NCBI GenBank assembly: GCA_014084085.1
Contig: NPFB01000006.1
Span: 86,816-117,324, forward strand
Length of the DNA: 30,509 nucleotides
From: Hondaea fermentalgiana
Taxonomy: Eukaryota > Sar > Bigyra > Thraustochytrida > Thraustochytriidae
Direction of reading: 5' to 3'
Shown here: piece by piece, positions 1-9,739 of the stretch
How positions within the stretch are numbered: position 1 is the stretch's first letter
Layout: every line of letters begins with the position of its first letter
Position numbers and translations under genes: made by a program
Notes under the pieces: generated by a model
Told to the model about the DNA's origin: nothing
Database searches by the model: none
Seen by the model: only the letters and a program-made list of their open reading frames with translations

Positions 1-522
1 TTGCCCTCTCCCGCGCGCCGCAGCTGCCTGCCGCGCCCTGCGCTGCGCTGCCTGCGCTGCGCTGCGCCTTCGTTCGGGGTCTGCGCGCTCTCGAGCCCGG
101 GCTGGGACGCCTTTTCCCCTCGCGCATGCATGTCATTCTCTTCCCTTGCCTTCTTACCCCCGCCGAGGCCCAGGAACCCGCGCCGCGAGGGTTTCGTCGC
201 CGCCCGACATCCACGCCTTCCCGGGCGCCGACACGAGCCGCAGCCGCAGCCGCAGCTGGCCGCGCAGGGCCCGTTCCCGGAATGAACCGCGCCGGAAGCG
301 AATGCGGCTGCGGCTCCGAGACCGGCGGGCTGAAAGAGAGGATCGAATCGCCGGGCTGCGAGCAGTGGATGCAGGCTGCGCGGAGGTCGCACATGGGGCG
401 CCCCGCGCATGCACGGGCTGCGAAAGGAGGACTCTTTTTGAATTCGCTCGGCGCAACGAGCGGCGAGCAGACCGGAAAAGCGAGCGAGGGCCGGCGCGGG
501 GCAGGGCGGGCGGGCGGGCAGC
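1..522. other. GC-rich leader region without a supported gene
   Basis: This stretch precedes the FUSC-like gene. It is very GC-rich, with CTGCG/GCTGC direct repeats near its left end. Open frames run in several phases, but they are Arg/Ala/Pro-rich, overlap one another and show no recognisable domain, as expected by chance in DNA of this composition. It probably holds the promoter and 5' UTR of the gene starting at 523. I see no tRNA-like or splice-supported exon. Confidence 0.5.
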
Positions 523-3048
523 ATGCGGGCCAAGCGCGCGGCCGCGCGAGCGGGGCGGGCGCAGCTCGGCCTGCGGGGGAAGATGAGGATGAGGCGGGTC
601 GTCATGCTGCTGCTCACGCTCGTGCCCACCTTTGTGCCGCAGGTGGTCGACCTGCTGGGGAGCACGGTCATCTATGTGCCGGTTGTGGCGCTCATTCTCT
701 CGCTTAAGCCAGACGCGAGCATGAGCGTGGGCGACGTCACGCAGACCGCAGCGGCGCTGGTGCTCTGTCTCCCCGCCGTTTTTGTCGGCCTGGCCTGCGC
801 ATTGCTCGTCAACGACTCGATGGCAGGTTTCATCATCGTCATGTTCGCGCAATGCTTTCTTGCCTTTCTCTTTCAGTGCGACGAAAAGGCACCGCAGCAG
901 AAAATCCCCGGCGCCATTACCGTCATTCTCATGAACTCGATCTCGCTTTCCGGCTATCTGTATGCCGCGGAACTCGGCTACGTACCCGTGAACGAACTGC
1001 TCGTCTACATGACCGAGATCATTGCGTCCTTCTCCATTGGAATCGTTGCTGTTGTTCTTCCTGCTCTCCTGGTCTTCCCATGGACCGCGCGATCTGCATA
1101 CGCTGCTCTAGAGTGCCGCGTGCGGCGACAACTGGCCGAAAGACTCCGCCACGCTTGCACGCTGGCACGGGGAGGTCAAATCGAAGTCGTCTGCGACGAT
1201 GCACCGGCACCAGCGTCGGCATCCTCAGATGTACAACTTGAAGAAGCTGCCAAGGCAAAAGCCGCTGCTCTCGAGGAAAACAAGTCAAGCGAGGCCCAAC
1301 ATTTGGACTTGCGACAAAATATCGTCAAACTTGGCTCCTTCGCAAATGCGAGCGTGAGCGAGTGTCGTTGGAGCTTTGATGGATCGGGCATGAAGATCTT
1401 AGCCTCGTATCGCGCCCTTTGGCAGATTACGCGTCTTGCGATTTCCTTTGAGCGCGTTGCTGCCGGCCTGCTTGGTTCAGAACGCACGTCTGCGTCTTGG
1501 GAACACATGGAGGAGCTCATGCACAGCGTCTGCCAGGTGCTTGAGGCTGAAAAGGTCATGGCCTCGGACATTGCGGACTGCGTGGAACGTGCGAACAAGG
1601 CCTGCGCGAGTCTTGCTGCATCGCCGTCGCCATCGGTTAGCGAGGATAGTTTGATTAGCATTGCCTGGCTCACGGGGACGCGCATGGTGAAGATCTTGGA
1701 AGATTTTCCTACAGCAAACGAAGACCAAGAGGCAGCAGCTCACGCAGACTGGAATTTTGAGGACTGGAAGGAGACAGTCATTTTTGGGCGCAGATCCGCC
1801 AAGCATTCTTTCTTCCGCACTTCGAGAAAGCAAACTCTCCTGGAACGTCTGGAGACATGTCTTCGAGACTTTGCCTCGACGCAGACCTTTGCAGCTGCGC
1901 TCAAGGGCGCCCTGTCTTCTACCCTCTTTGTAGCACTCGTCTTTGGCGCTGGACTGGCTCCCGTCATTGGTGTCAACGCCATTGTAAATGGTCTTCATGC
2001 CCTGCAATCGGTGCTCCGTCAAATGTATTTAGGCGCTTGCCTTAAGCGAACATACGATCGCGCTGTTGGGTCAGTCATGGGTTTTGCCGCAGCGTGCGTG
2101 GCCTGGCTCATCGCCTGCGCCCCTACATTCATTTCCACGGGCAGCTTCGAGACACCGGCGCTTCAGGGATGGTCACTCATGCTTTTGTCGCTTCCTTTCT
2201 ACGTATACCATGTCCTAGCTCCGGACTACCAGCGGTACTCGATTGTCAAAGTGTATGCAATTGTGACTATCACCGGCACCTTTGAGCTTCACGGCGTGAA
2301 TGAGGTTTACCAGGGATTTTGGGAGTCTGCTGGTATTATGACGATGGCAATCGTGGTGGGTTGCGTCTTTGGTGCCCTTTTTTGTCCCATTATTTCCAAA
2401 GTGTCGGCCAAGTCGTCTCTCAAGCGTCTCTTGGTCCGCTCGCTGCATGACCTGCTACACATTGTGCAGAGCGGCTACTTTCGCACCCTTGATCCGAACG
2501 CGATTCCTGAATATGCCCTTGATGCAACGTTTTGGGACATCTGGCATGAGTCGCGTGCGCGTGGAACCAAACTTCTCAAAGGTGCCGCCCACGAGTCTCG
2601 CTTTGACGAGCCAACGGCGTGGTATTCGGATGCTCTCGCACTCGTGACGAGAATGGAAAGCGAGGTATGGCGTCTCATGAGCTTGGTGGACTGGACCACC
2701 ATTTCAGAGGAAACCTGCCGTGCGGTTTCTGAAGAAGTCTGTACGAACTTGTTCTTCGTCTCTGCAACACTCGAAAAGGCCTCAGTATGCTCCATGTTCA
2801 GGCCGCCGCAAATGTCTCTACTCGCCGTGAAACAGGCCCAGCTCGAGGATGGCGATGCAGGCAACGCGGAACGTCTCATGACTGCACTTTGCAGTCGGAC
2901 TGTTTTGCTTGGCGCAGCAAAATCTCTGCAGGTGGCTTTCCAGGAGTTTTTTGAGCTCAACAGGCAGAATTTTGGACAGCCTCGATATGCGATGGTCTCC
3001 AGGCTCGACCCTGAAGACAACGACGAGACCCGCCTCGTCAATGTCTAG
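523..3048 (+). CDS. Multi-TM FUSC/aromatic-acid-exporter-like membrane protein
   Basis: The 841-residue ORF has the two-block layout typical of FUSC/ArAE-type proteins (fusaric-acid-resistance-like, related to plant ALMT and fungal Brefeldin-sensitivity proteins). A hydrophobic block at about residues 26-186 has roughly five or six helices, for example IIVMFAQCFLAFLF and IVAVVLPALLVFP. A long soluble stretch (about 190-455) follows, then a second block of about five helices (about 455-640, including LFVALVFGAGLAPVIG and AVGSVMGFAAACVAWLIA), and a soluble helical C-terminus. The family exports small organic anions or related solutes across the plasma membrane; the substrate here cannot be read from sequence. 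Two starts are possible: Met1 at 523 or Met21 at 583, just before the first helix. No intron is needed. The family call rests on architecture and sequence feel, not on a diagnostic motif, so an unrelated multi-TM transporter remains possible. Confidence 0.6.
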   Translation: MRAKRAAARAGRAQLGLRGKMRMRRVVMLLLTLVPTFVPQVVDLLGSTVIYVPVVALILSLKPDASMSVGDVTQTAAALVLCLPAVFVGLACALLVNDSMAGFIIVMFAQCFLAFLFQCDEKAPQQKIPGAITVILMNSISLSGYLYAAELGYVPVNELLVYMTEIIASFSIGIVAVVLPALLVFPWTARSAYAALECRVRRQLAERLRHACTLARGGQIEVVCDDAPAPASASSDVQLEEAAKAKAAALEENKSSEAQHLDLRQNIVKLGSFANASVSECRWSFDGSGMKILASYRALWQITRLAISFERVAAGLLGSERTSASWEHMEELMHSVCQVLEAEKVMASDIADCVERANKACASLAASPSPSVSEDSLISIAWLTGTRMVKILEDFPTANEDQEAAAHADWNFEDWKETVIFGRRSAKHSFFRTSRKQTLLERLETCLRDFASTQTFAAALKGALSSTLFVALVFGAGLAPVIGVNAIVNGLHALQSVLRQMYLGACLKRTYDRAVGSVMGFAAACVAWLIACAPTFISTGSFETPALQGWSLMLLSLPFYVYHVLAPDYQRYSIVKVYAIVTITGTFELHGVNEVYQGFWESAGIMTMAIVVGCVFGALFCPIISKVSAKSSLKRLLVRSLHDLLHIVQSGYFRTLDPNAIPEYALDATFWDIWHESRARGTKLLKGAAHESRFDEPTAWYSDALALVTRMESEVWRLMSLVDWTTISEETCRAVSEEVCTNLFFVSATLEKASVCSMFRPPQMSLLAVKQAQLEDGDAGNAERLMTALCSRTVLLGAAKSLQVAFQEFFELNRQNFGQPRYAMVSRLDPEDNDETRLVNV

Positions 3049-3886
3049 ATTCAGTCTTCCTTGGCTGGCCGCCGGGACCCACAAGGCTTCAACAGCAACA
3101 AAAAGTATATTTTTTTTTATTCATGGTCCTTGCTTGGTAAAGTATCGCCTTTTCAGTTCACTTGTCAATGCAACTCTCGCCACTTGCGTCGTGTGGCTGG
3201 ACTGGAGACTTGAGCCTCCAGAGATGATTTTCTTGGAATTTTGCAATGAAAAAGAACAAACGTGGATCTGGCTCGTCGTGAAGCTTTTACGCTTTTAGGT
3301 TCGTCGATGAGTTAATCTCGATCACCGTTGGGCAAGGGCTCTTCAAGTTAGCGGTCTTGCTTCAAATCCGAATCATGTCTTTTCTCGCCTTCCCAATCAA
3401 AGGGGGCATCGGAAAAGCAGGTGATCACAGCAGCCTTGCTAAAGTTGAACGTTCACTTGAAGTTCACCGAGGCACCAAAACGGCAATAAAAGTCGCGCAG
3501 AGATCATGGTCGTAGGTGAGAGAGCGGGCGAGAGAGCGAGCGAGTGAGCGCGGCCGGCTAGCCGGAGTCGCACCAGGCGCCAGAAACAGCTGCGTAGGGA
3601 GACACACCTCTGTTGTTGTAGCAAAAAAGAACTCAAGAAAGAGCTTGCTTGCTGGAGAAGAGAGAGAAACGCAGTTAGATTGCTTGCTTGCTTGCTTGAT
3701 TGATGGCGGGCCATGCTAGGCAAGAGAAGTCTGCGAGAGCTACTCTTGCTCGCGTCAGCAATGCCTGCCTCGAGGGACAACGGCTTACTAACAGACTGAC
3801 TTGCTCTCGCACGCTCCAAACTTCACTCTTTATCACCTTGAACGTACTGTGAGACCGCCTTGCCTGATACGAATACATTATTGCAG
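3049..3886. other. Spacer between the FUSC-like gene and the next gene; may hold an upstream exon
   Basis: The left part is AT-richer and holds T-rich tracts just past the stop of the preceding gene, consistent with a 3' UTR. Around 3510-3545 there is a GAGA/GAGC purine-rich tract and at 3679-3703 a TTGC/TTGA microsatellite. The downstream gene lacks an in-frame ATG in its first visible exon, so a start exon must lie here. One frame-compatible candidate is 3703-3843 (ATG, 47 codons) joined through a 43-nt GT-AG intron to 3887, but its donor (GTACTG) is weak. A TACTAAC branch-point-like sequence lies near 3787. Confidence 0.35.
3679..3703. repeat. TTGC tetranucleotide microsatellite
   Basis: Four to five copies of TTGC pass into TTGATTGA. 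It is a simple-sequence tract just upstream of the candidate first exon of the small gene at 3887. Confidence 0.75.
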
Positions 3887-4534
3887 ATTGTGAAACGTGT
3901 GAGCGTTCTGAATGCGAGCTCGCATGTGTGCCTCTTTGACCTCATTCGACAATGGCAAGGTGAAAAGAATCCCGATGCTCTTTCCGGGCTGGTCCGCAGC
4001 TTTTTCCAGTTTGGCGGCGAGCTTGGCGAAGCAGGTACGTAAGGTATAGTCAGAATGTCGGTCAATTAATGAGTGAGCTTCATTTCGCCAACAATGCCAC
4101 ATGAGAGAGACTCTAACCTTTTGGTTCGTACAAAAGGTCTCTCCAAGGTGAAGTTCTCTGCCGCGGAAATCAAACCGAGCCGGCACAACAGAAGTCGGAG
4201 TCGTACAGGTCCAGTCTTGGGCGGTGCCAGAAAGGTCAATACGCGCGGCGAGGAGGTTTATTTACATTGTTTCAACGGCGCCAATGCGCTCATCACAGCT
4301 TTTATGCAACAGCGCGCTGGCGAAGCTGACGCAGAAAGGATACGAAGCTTTATGCAAACCATTGACGATGCCTTTGGAAAACATCGTGACGACTCTGCTG
4401 CCCTGCGCATTGCGGTTGGACGGGCCGTTGCCGAACATTTTGACGAGACGTCCGCGCCTGCGTCCGCATCTTCCCCCGCGCCGCCCCCGGAGAGCGGCCC
4501 TGCGGATGTCACGCTTGATGTCATTAATACGTAA
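3887..4534 (+). CDS. Small protein of unknown function, possibly longin-like; two visible exons, 5' end unresolved
   Basis: Exon 3887-4034 joins exon 4137-4534 in frame (a Gly codon is split across the junction). The protein reads VSVLNASSHVCLFDLIRQW, then a helix (NPDALSGLVRSFFQFGG), SKVKFS, then GEEVYLHCFNGANALITAF, a second helix (AERIRSFMQTIDDAFGKH) and an Ala/Pro/Ser-rich tail ending in DVINT. The predicted order strand-strand-helix-strand-strand-helix resembles small longin or roadblock folds found in trafficking adaptors, but I recognise no family signature. There is no ATG in the open part of the first visible exon, so the start must lie upstream, for example in 3703-3843. The exon acceptor at 3885-3886 (TTGCAG) is also an inference. 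The gene converges on UGGT, whose stop lies about 85 bases away. Function unknown. Confidence 0.5.
4035..4136 (+). other. Spliceosomal intron of the small 3887-4534 gene
   Basis: The 102-nt intron begins GTACGT and ends ACAAAAG. A CTAAC branch-point-like sequence (in ACTCTAACCTTTT) precedes the acceptor by about 20 bases. Removing it joins two open frames in phase, whereas the unspliced frame stops shortly after the donor. Confidence 0.7.
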
Positions 4535-4618
4535 AAATGAAAGAGTAACCTCAGAATTTCCGGTTGTACTTTTTGATGTAGTATATGCTGGCAGAGCGGG
4601 CCCGACAATTTCTATTAT

Positions 4619-7600
4619 TTAGACGAGTACATTTTTAATCTCAGCATCGAGTTCGACCCAGCTTTGTGGAAAGAGCTCACCCGAGATGACGCGCTTGGCC
4701 ATGTCAAGCTTTGGTTCCTTATGCAAAGGGTTGTTGCAAAGATCAATCGTCTTGGCAGTACGCTTCGACTCGTCCGAGCACCAACTTTCGCACCACAGCC
4801 ACTCTTGCGGGAGCGAGAATATAGGTACCATGTGCTGCGCATAATTGGGAAGATCCTGGTCAAGATTGCTCAGGGAGTTCGGGTCCCGGCTGAGCTGGTC
4901 ATACACTGCGCGCAAGCGATCTCCGACCATCATATGGCGGAAACGCTGCAAATCTACGACGTAAAGTGCGGAAATATGATACGGATTTCCGCGAAGATGA
5001 TCCTTCCAGTACCCAGACCGCCAGAACTGAAATCCCAACGTTTCTTCGCGAGACGTACAAAATGGAGTGTAGCCGTACGGTTTGCCTTCGAGATCCATGT
5101 CCCAAAGTTCCTTGAGATCAGCACGCACAACCTGATCCGCGTCCACATAGATGACCTTGGGCACATCAAGAGGAAAGAGAACATCGAGAAAGAGTATTTT
5201 GTAGCCCCAAATGATGCGCTGCTTTTCAGTTTGTCGCCGCAACCAGTGCGGCCACTTGTACGTGACGAGGGCAACCTCAAATCCGTACTCGTTCTGGAGC
5301 GCTCCCAGACCTGCTTTGAAATCAGGCGACAAAAAGTTCTCGATCAGCCAGAACTTCACCGGATTCTGCGTCGCCTTCGTCACGCTCACCATCATGATGC
5401 GGAGAAAGCGCTCATAGAGCGCTCCGGATGCGAGCGAGAATACGTGAATTGTTTCATTCGTGCCGCCTGACTTTGTTCCAATAGCGGTCCCATCAATCGG
5501 CGCAACGGGTGTTGGCGATGTCTCCATGCCCAACAGCCGGCGCGCGGCATCAAAGAGCCACGACAATGGGTTTTGGCCCAGACCGAGTGCTTGCGCGGCG
5601 CGTGTGGCACCCGTGGGCCCCATCTCCCCATCAAGGGTTTCCATTGAGGCGAGAAGAGAGTCTGTTTCATGCCCAGGGCGGCGTGCTGCCTGGAGCGAAA
5701 GGGGCGCGCTCGTGAAGCTGCGCAAAGCGACCCAAGTCGACCCCTGTCGCGTGTCATGCTCCTGGTGCAAGGAAAAAATGTCTCTCGAGGGTCCTTTGGC
5801 GAGTCCTAGCTCCCACAGTCCCGGTCCAGCTTGCAATTGCATATAGCCCAGGTTTTGCATCACCAAAGTATCGGAAGCCACCGCGTCTCGCGGGTAGAGA
5901 GGCTGCAGCTCAATCTGAAGGCCTGCAGGAGGCGACCCCACTTGCTCGTCCACGCAGTGGCCGGTGACGAGAAGTTTGCTCAAAGCAAATGTCACGGTCG
6001 AACGTCGGCTCTCCGCCCGAGAAAGGCGAATGTTGTCGGTGTCAAGCCCTGCCGTGTAGGTCGGGTAGACAATCCAGGGCTCAGGAGTGTATACCTTTAA
6101 CGTAAGCAGCTGCTCCTGAGGCATGCCATAGAAGCGAACCGCCGGCTGTTCATCGGCAGGATAGATGCCCCCGAGGGCCGGATCCGGCTCATTGTTGGAT
6201 GCCAGGAAGCGAAAGTAGCTTGACAGAGGGAATGCCGAAACCGAAGATTTGGGGGTGAAGACAAGATCAACATGGGCACCAAGTTTGTCCCGGAGCAGTC
6301 TCACAACTGCTGAAACGCGCGGCGCGGCCTCAGAAAGCGGATCGATTACAGCCTGGACAGTGAGCGTCTGCGCATTGTTCGTGCTCCCCGTCGTAGACGA
6401 GTAGCAGAGTCCCGGAAAGTGTTTGCGCATATTTATCATTGGGAGTTTTCTCCGCGGAGAACTTGCTTGGCCGGCCACGAGTGGTGAGAGCTGCATGATC
6501 GCGTCAGGTGTCGCACGTGTCGAACCAAGCGCCGAGCGCACAAAGTCGGCGCGTATCTTGCGTTCATGAGATACCGCCAAATCAAAATCTTCGACCGTCA
6601 TGGTCACGCTGGGTGAGGCGGCCGCAATAACTCGGCCATTGAAGACGACATTCAGTGGCTGAAGCCCCTTCCAAGATGCGACCTGAGCGCTCAAGGTTGC
6701 CATCCATGCTTCTGTCACGCGCGCCGGCTCGGCGGCCTCCGTGTCATCAGACAAGAGCGCATCCACAGCGTCCAAGTCGTCAATGCGGAGAGCGTGCAAG
6801 AGCGCCGCAAGCTGAGATGGTGCGTCGCCTTCACTTAAACCCACGGGAAGCACCGCAATCCGCGTTCTCGACGGTTTGCTTTCCGTAAAGGCCACGAGCG
6901 AACGAAGTAGGGACCTTCCCTGCGATGTTATCATTGAAGCTTCATCCAGAGCGAGAAAGACGGTCACATCGGCAGTCTTGGAGTCCAACATATAATGAAT
7001 CACCGTATTTTCGCCCACAAGGTCTGCGGGAATTGTCAAGAACGCGGACTCGGCTGTTTCTTGAAACACCGCGCGATTGTAACGCGGAATGGCCTGGCCA
7101 TGCTCCAGCATATATTTGAGCACGTTTGTTGATGATGTGATACGCCGAAGATGCACCTGGTACATGAGAATTCGCTGCTCCCGAAAAGCTTCTTGAACGA
7201 GTTGCGACTGGAAGTCGGCAGAACCTTCGTAAAACAGTCCATTGAGCGTCCAGCTTGGGACAGTGAGCCCCTTGCTGCGAGCAAATTTTTCCATTTGTTC
7301 AAAGGTAGCTTTTGTCTCGCTATGGCCCCTGGCGAGATATTCATGTGCAAGGGACTCGTACCCGGCGATGGACCGTCTTGACTTGGCTCCGGGAAAGGAC
7401 GCGAGAGCGCGAGCAAAGACATTAACCGCATCTTTTACGCTCATTGTACCTTCGGGTGCACGCGAGAGCGAAGAAAGAGAGAACAAAGCCGCATGGCGTC
7501 CATCTACTGCTGCAGCTGCGTGGTAAAGCGCTACAAAACAACGTGCCCCACAAACATCCTCCTCCTCCGTACCCTCCTTCTCGCCGCTCCCTTCATTTCC

Positions 7601-9537
7601 AATTTGCTCTCGAGCAAAGACGAGGCCAACCCTCACGGGTACTTGTTGCTGTAAAACGAGAAAAGCTGTCTGAAGCATGCTGCGTCCAACATGCGTGCTC
7701 GGATCAATCACCAAGATGGCTGTAAGAAGATTTTTCCGGATTGGCGCCAGCTGGTAAGACTGCTGCAAAAGAGCCTCGAGCTGGGCGGGCCAACGCGCGT
7801 ACGCTTTGTCTTTTTCGATGTTGTTGAGAAAGATCACAGCCCCTTTGGCGTCGGCACGTACATCGACCCGGGTCCCACTGGCTCGAATCATTGCATCCGC
7901 CTCGTTTGTTTTACCAGAGCTGTCCGAGGCGCCGGCGTTGCTCATGCGCACGGCAAGGGGTTCAATGAGCGCGCCACCTCCGGAAACGATTGCGTTGGCA
8001 GTCTCACGGGCTCGGATCTCTGCTCGGATGGACTCCATGAGTGAGAAGATGTTAAACGACTCAGACTTGGCGTCCACAGAAACGCCATTGACGAGGACCG
8101 TGCCGTCAGGAACCTCGAGAGATCGAGCTGCGCGCTCCACCTCCTCGAGCAAGCCATCTGGCACACGCATATTGATGAGGGCACGCGCACGCGATGGAAA
8201 ATTCTGTGAAAGATCTTCCCAGCGGTTGAGCGGATCAGCGTCTGCGAGGACCTTGGCCGTGGCTTGCAGACCCAAATTCACCATATCCCAAACTTTGATT
8301 TGCGCAAGCTCTCCGCTCTTTGATGCAGCTTCGAGAGCCTCGCCCTCGAGCTCCGTGTGGAGATCCACAAGAGCATCTTTGCTTTCAGGGAGGCGGTCGA
8401 TCATCTTGTCAAAGTGAATCCCGGCCACAGGTGAAGAGAGATCTGCCTCTCTTTCACTGGATGTATCCCGTTTCTCTTCGGACGCCTTGTTACCACCATC
8501 ATCATCTACTGTCAAATACTCCATGTTCTTGATGTCGAGGGCGACACCAAAGCCTTGGAGCGCCGTTCGATTCATTGCCAGAGGATCCTGTGCTGCATCT
8601 GCGCCAGGCATGTGGCGCACAACATAGACGAGATCTTTGTGATATTCGACGGCCTCGGAGAGTTTTTGGTGCGCAGCTACAAAGTCAGCGCGGCCGAGGA
8701 TACCGTGCAAGATGGCAATTGCAGACGTCCCGGCGCCAGACGATGTGGACGATTGAGGATGCACGTGGTCCTGATTAAAGATATCTAGGGGCCCTGGACG
8801 ACTCTCCTCATTGTTGTCGTTGGCCTTGCAGCGTTCTTGCACGGCAGGGTTGGCAAGGTCTTCCATGAGCGAGGTAATCGCAGCTGGGAGCTTATCAAAG
8901 TCAGTAACAATGGTACCTTGACCGCTGCCACGGACCGTGAGTGCGACCCACGCCCGACCATCATCAGGGAAATCGGCCCCAGCATTGGTGAGAGCGCGCA
9001 GAGCAAGACCTAGCTGCCGTTGTTGTTCAATTGCGGGCGCAAATTCGCGGAGTTCAAGCGACAATCGCAGCAGATCGCGGGTGAATTCATCCACGGTCGC
9101 TGCAGAATCGGTGCTATCGTTTGATGCGGTCTGCGAAATGCGCGAGGCAAGATCGACGGCCTGCGACAATGTCGTGCTCACCTCTGTCCCTTCCCAGGTG
9201 GTCTTGCAAGCTTGGTCAACGAAGCCCCAAAACACGACGTTATCTTCGCCAAGTGCCTCGCTTGTCTGGAACGAAACGCAAGCGCATCATTAGCATTCAT
9301 CCTTTTCACGTGCGCACATTGAGGCGAGCTCGTGAGGCGAACGAGACGTATAAGGCTCTGTCTGCTCTGTGCCGGCAAGAAACTTACCTCGAGTAGCGGC
9401 CAGAGCTTGTGCGTGGGCCACGGCACTTCAAGTCGCACCTCGAGTGCATTCTGCGCACCGTGCGCAGCAAGCACCAGAGAGGTTACAGCCGCAAACGCAA
9501 GGCTGCGCAGCGTCACCGCTGCCGCGCGGGCGCTCAT
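4619..9537 (-). CDS. UGGT: UDP-glucose:glycoprotein glucosyltransferase (UGGT), two exons
   Basis: UGGT is the ER-lumen folding sensor that re-glucosylates misfolded N-glycoproteins for calnexin/calreticulin rebinding. Exon 1 (9537-9388) encodes a signal peptide (MSARAAAVTLRSLAFAAVTS, hydrophobic to about residue 25) and a mature start ending ...WPLLE. Exon 2 (9265-4619) continues TSEALGEDNVVFWGFV in frame, giving about 1598 residues, normal for the family. The first ~1300 residues correspond to the thioredoxin-like and beta-sandwich sensor region. The C-terminal ~278 residues (about 1321-1598) are an excellent GT24 catalytic domain: FSLASGALYERFLRIMM, RIIWGYKILFLDVLFPL, the metal/UDP motif YVDADQ (about 1423-1428), PYGYTPFC and NLDQDLPN. 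Starting instead at the GTG in exon 2 would lose the signal peptide. The C-terminus ends IKNVLV, with no H/KDEL-like tetrapeptide. The family assignment is near certain. Confidence 0.95.
9266..9387 (-). other. UGGT intron 1
   Basis: The 122-nt minus-strand intron begins GTAAGT and ends TTCGTTCCAG, with a CTAAT branch-like sequence about 25 bases before the acceptor. It separates the signal-peptide exon from the body; both flanking frames are phase 0 and the junction reads ...PLLE/TSEAL, matching the usual UGGT N-terminal pattern. Confidence 0.85.
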
Positions 9538-9739
9538 CGTCCGAGTCAGCGTCGCGTCGTACGATCAGATATCTTGCGGTTGTTGAATTGATGTGCCACG
9601 ACTCTCGGAAAAAAGAAATGAACAAAAAAAACATGAAAAAAGGGACATCGGAAGATAGGCCTAATGTGCCTCGTTCTTTACAATCGTTGCTACCAGCCAG
9701 CAGTGAGCGAGCGGTCCCAATTCGATGAATGTTTTATGC

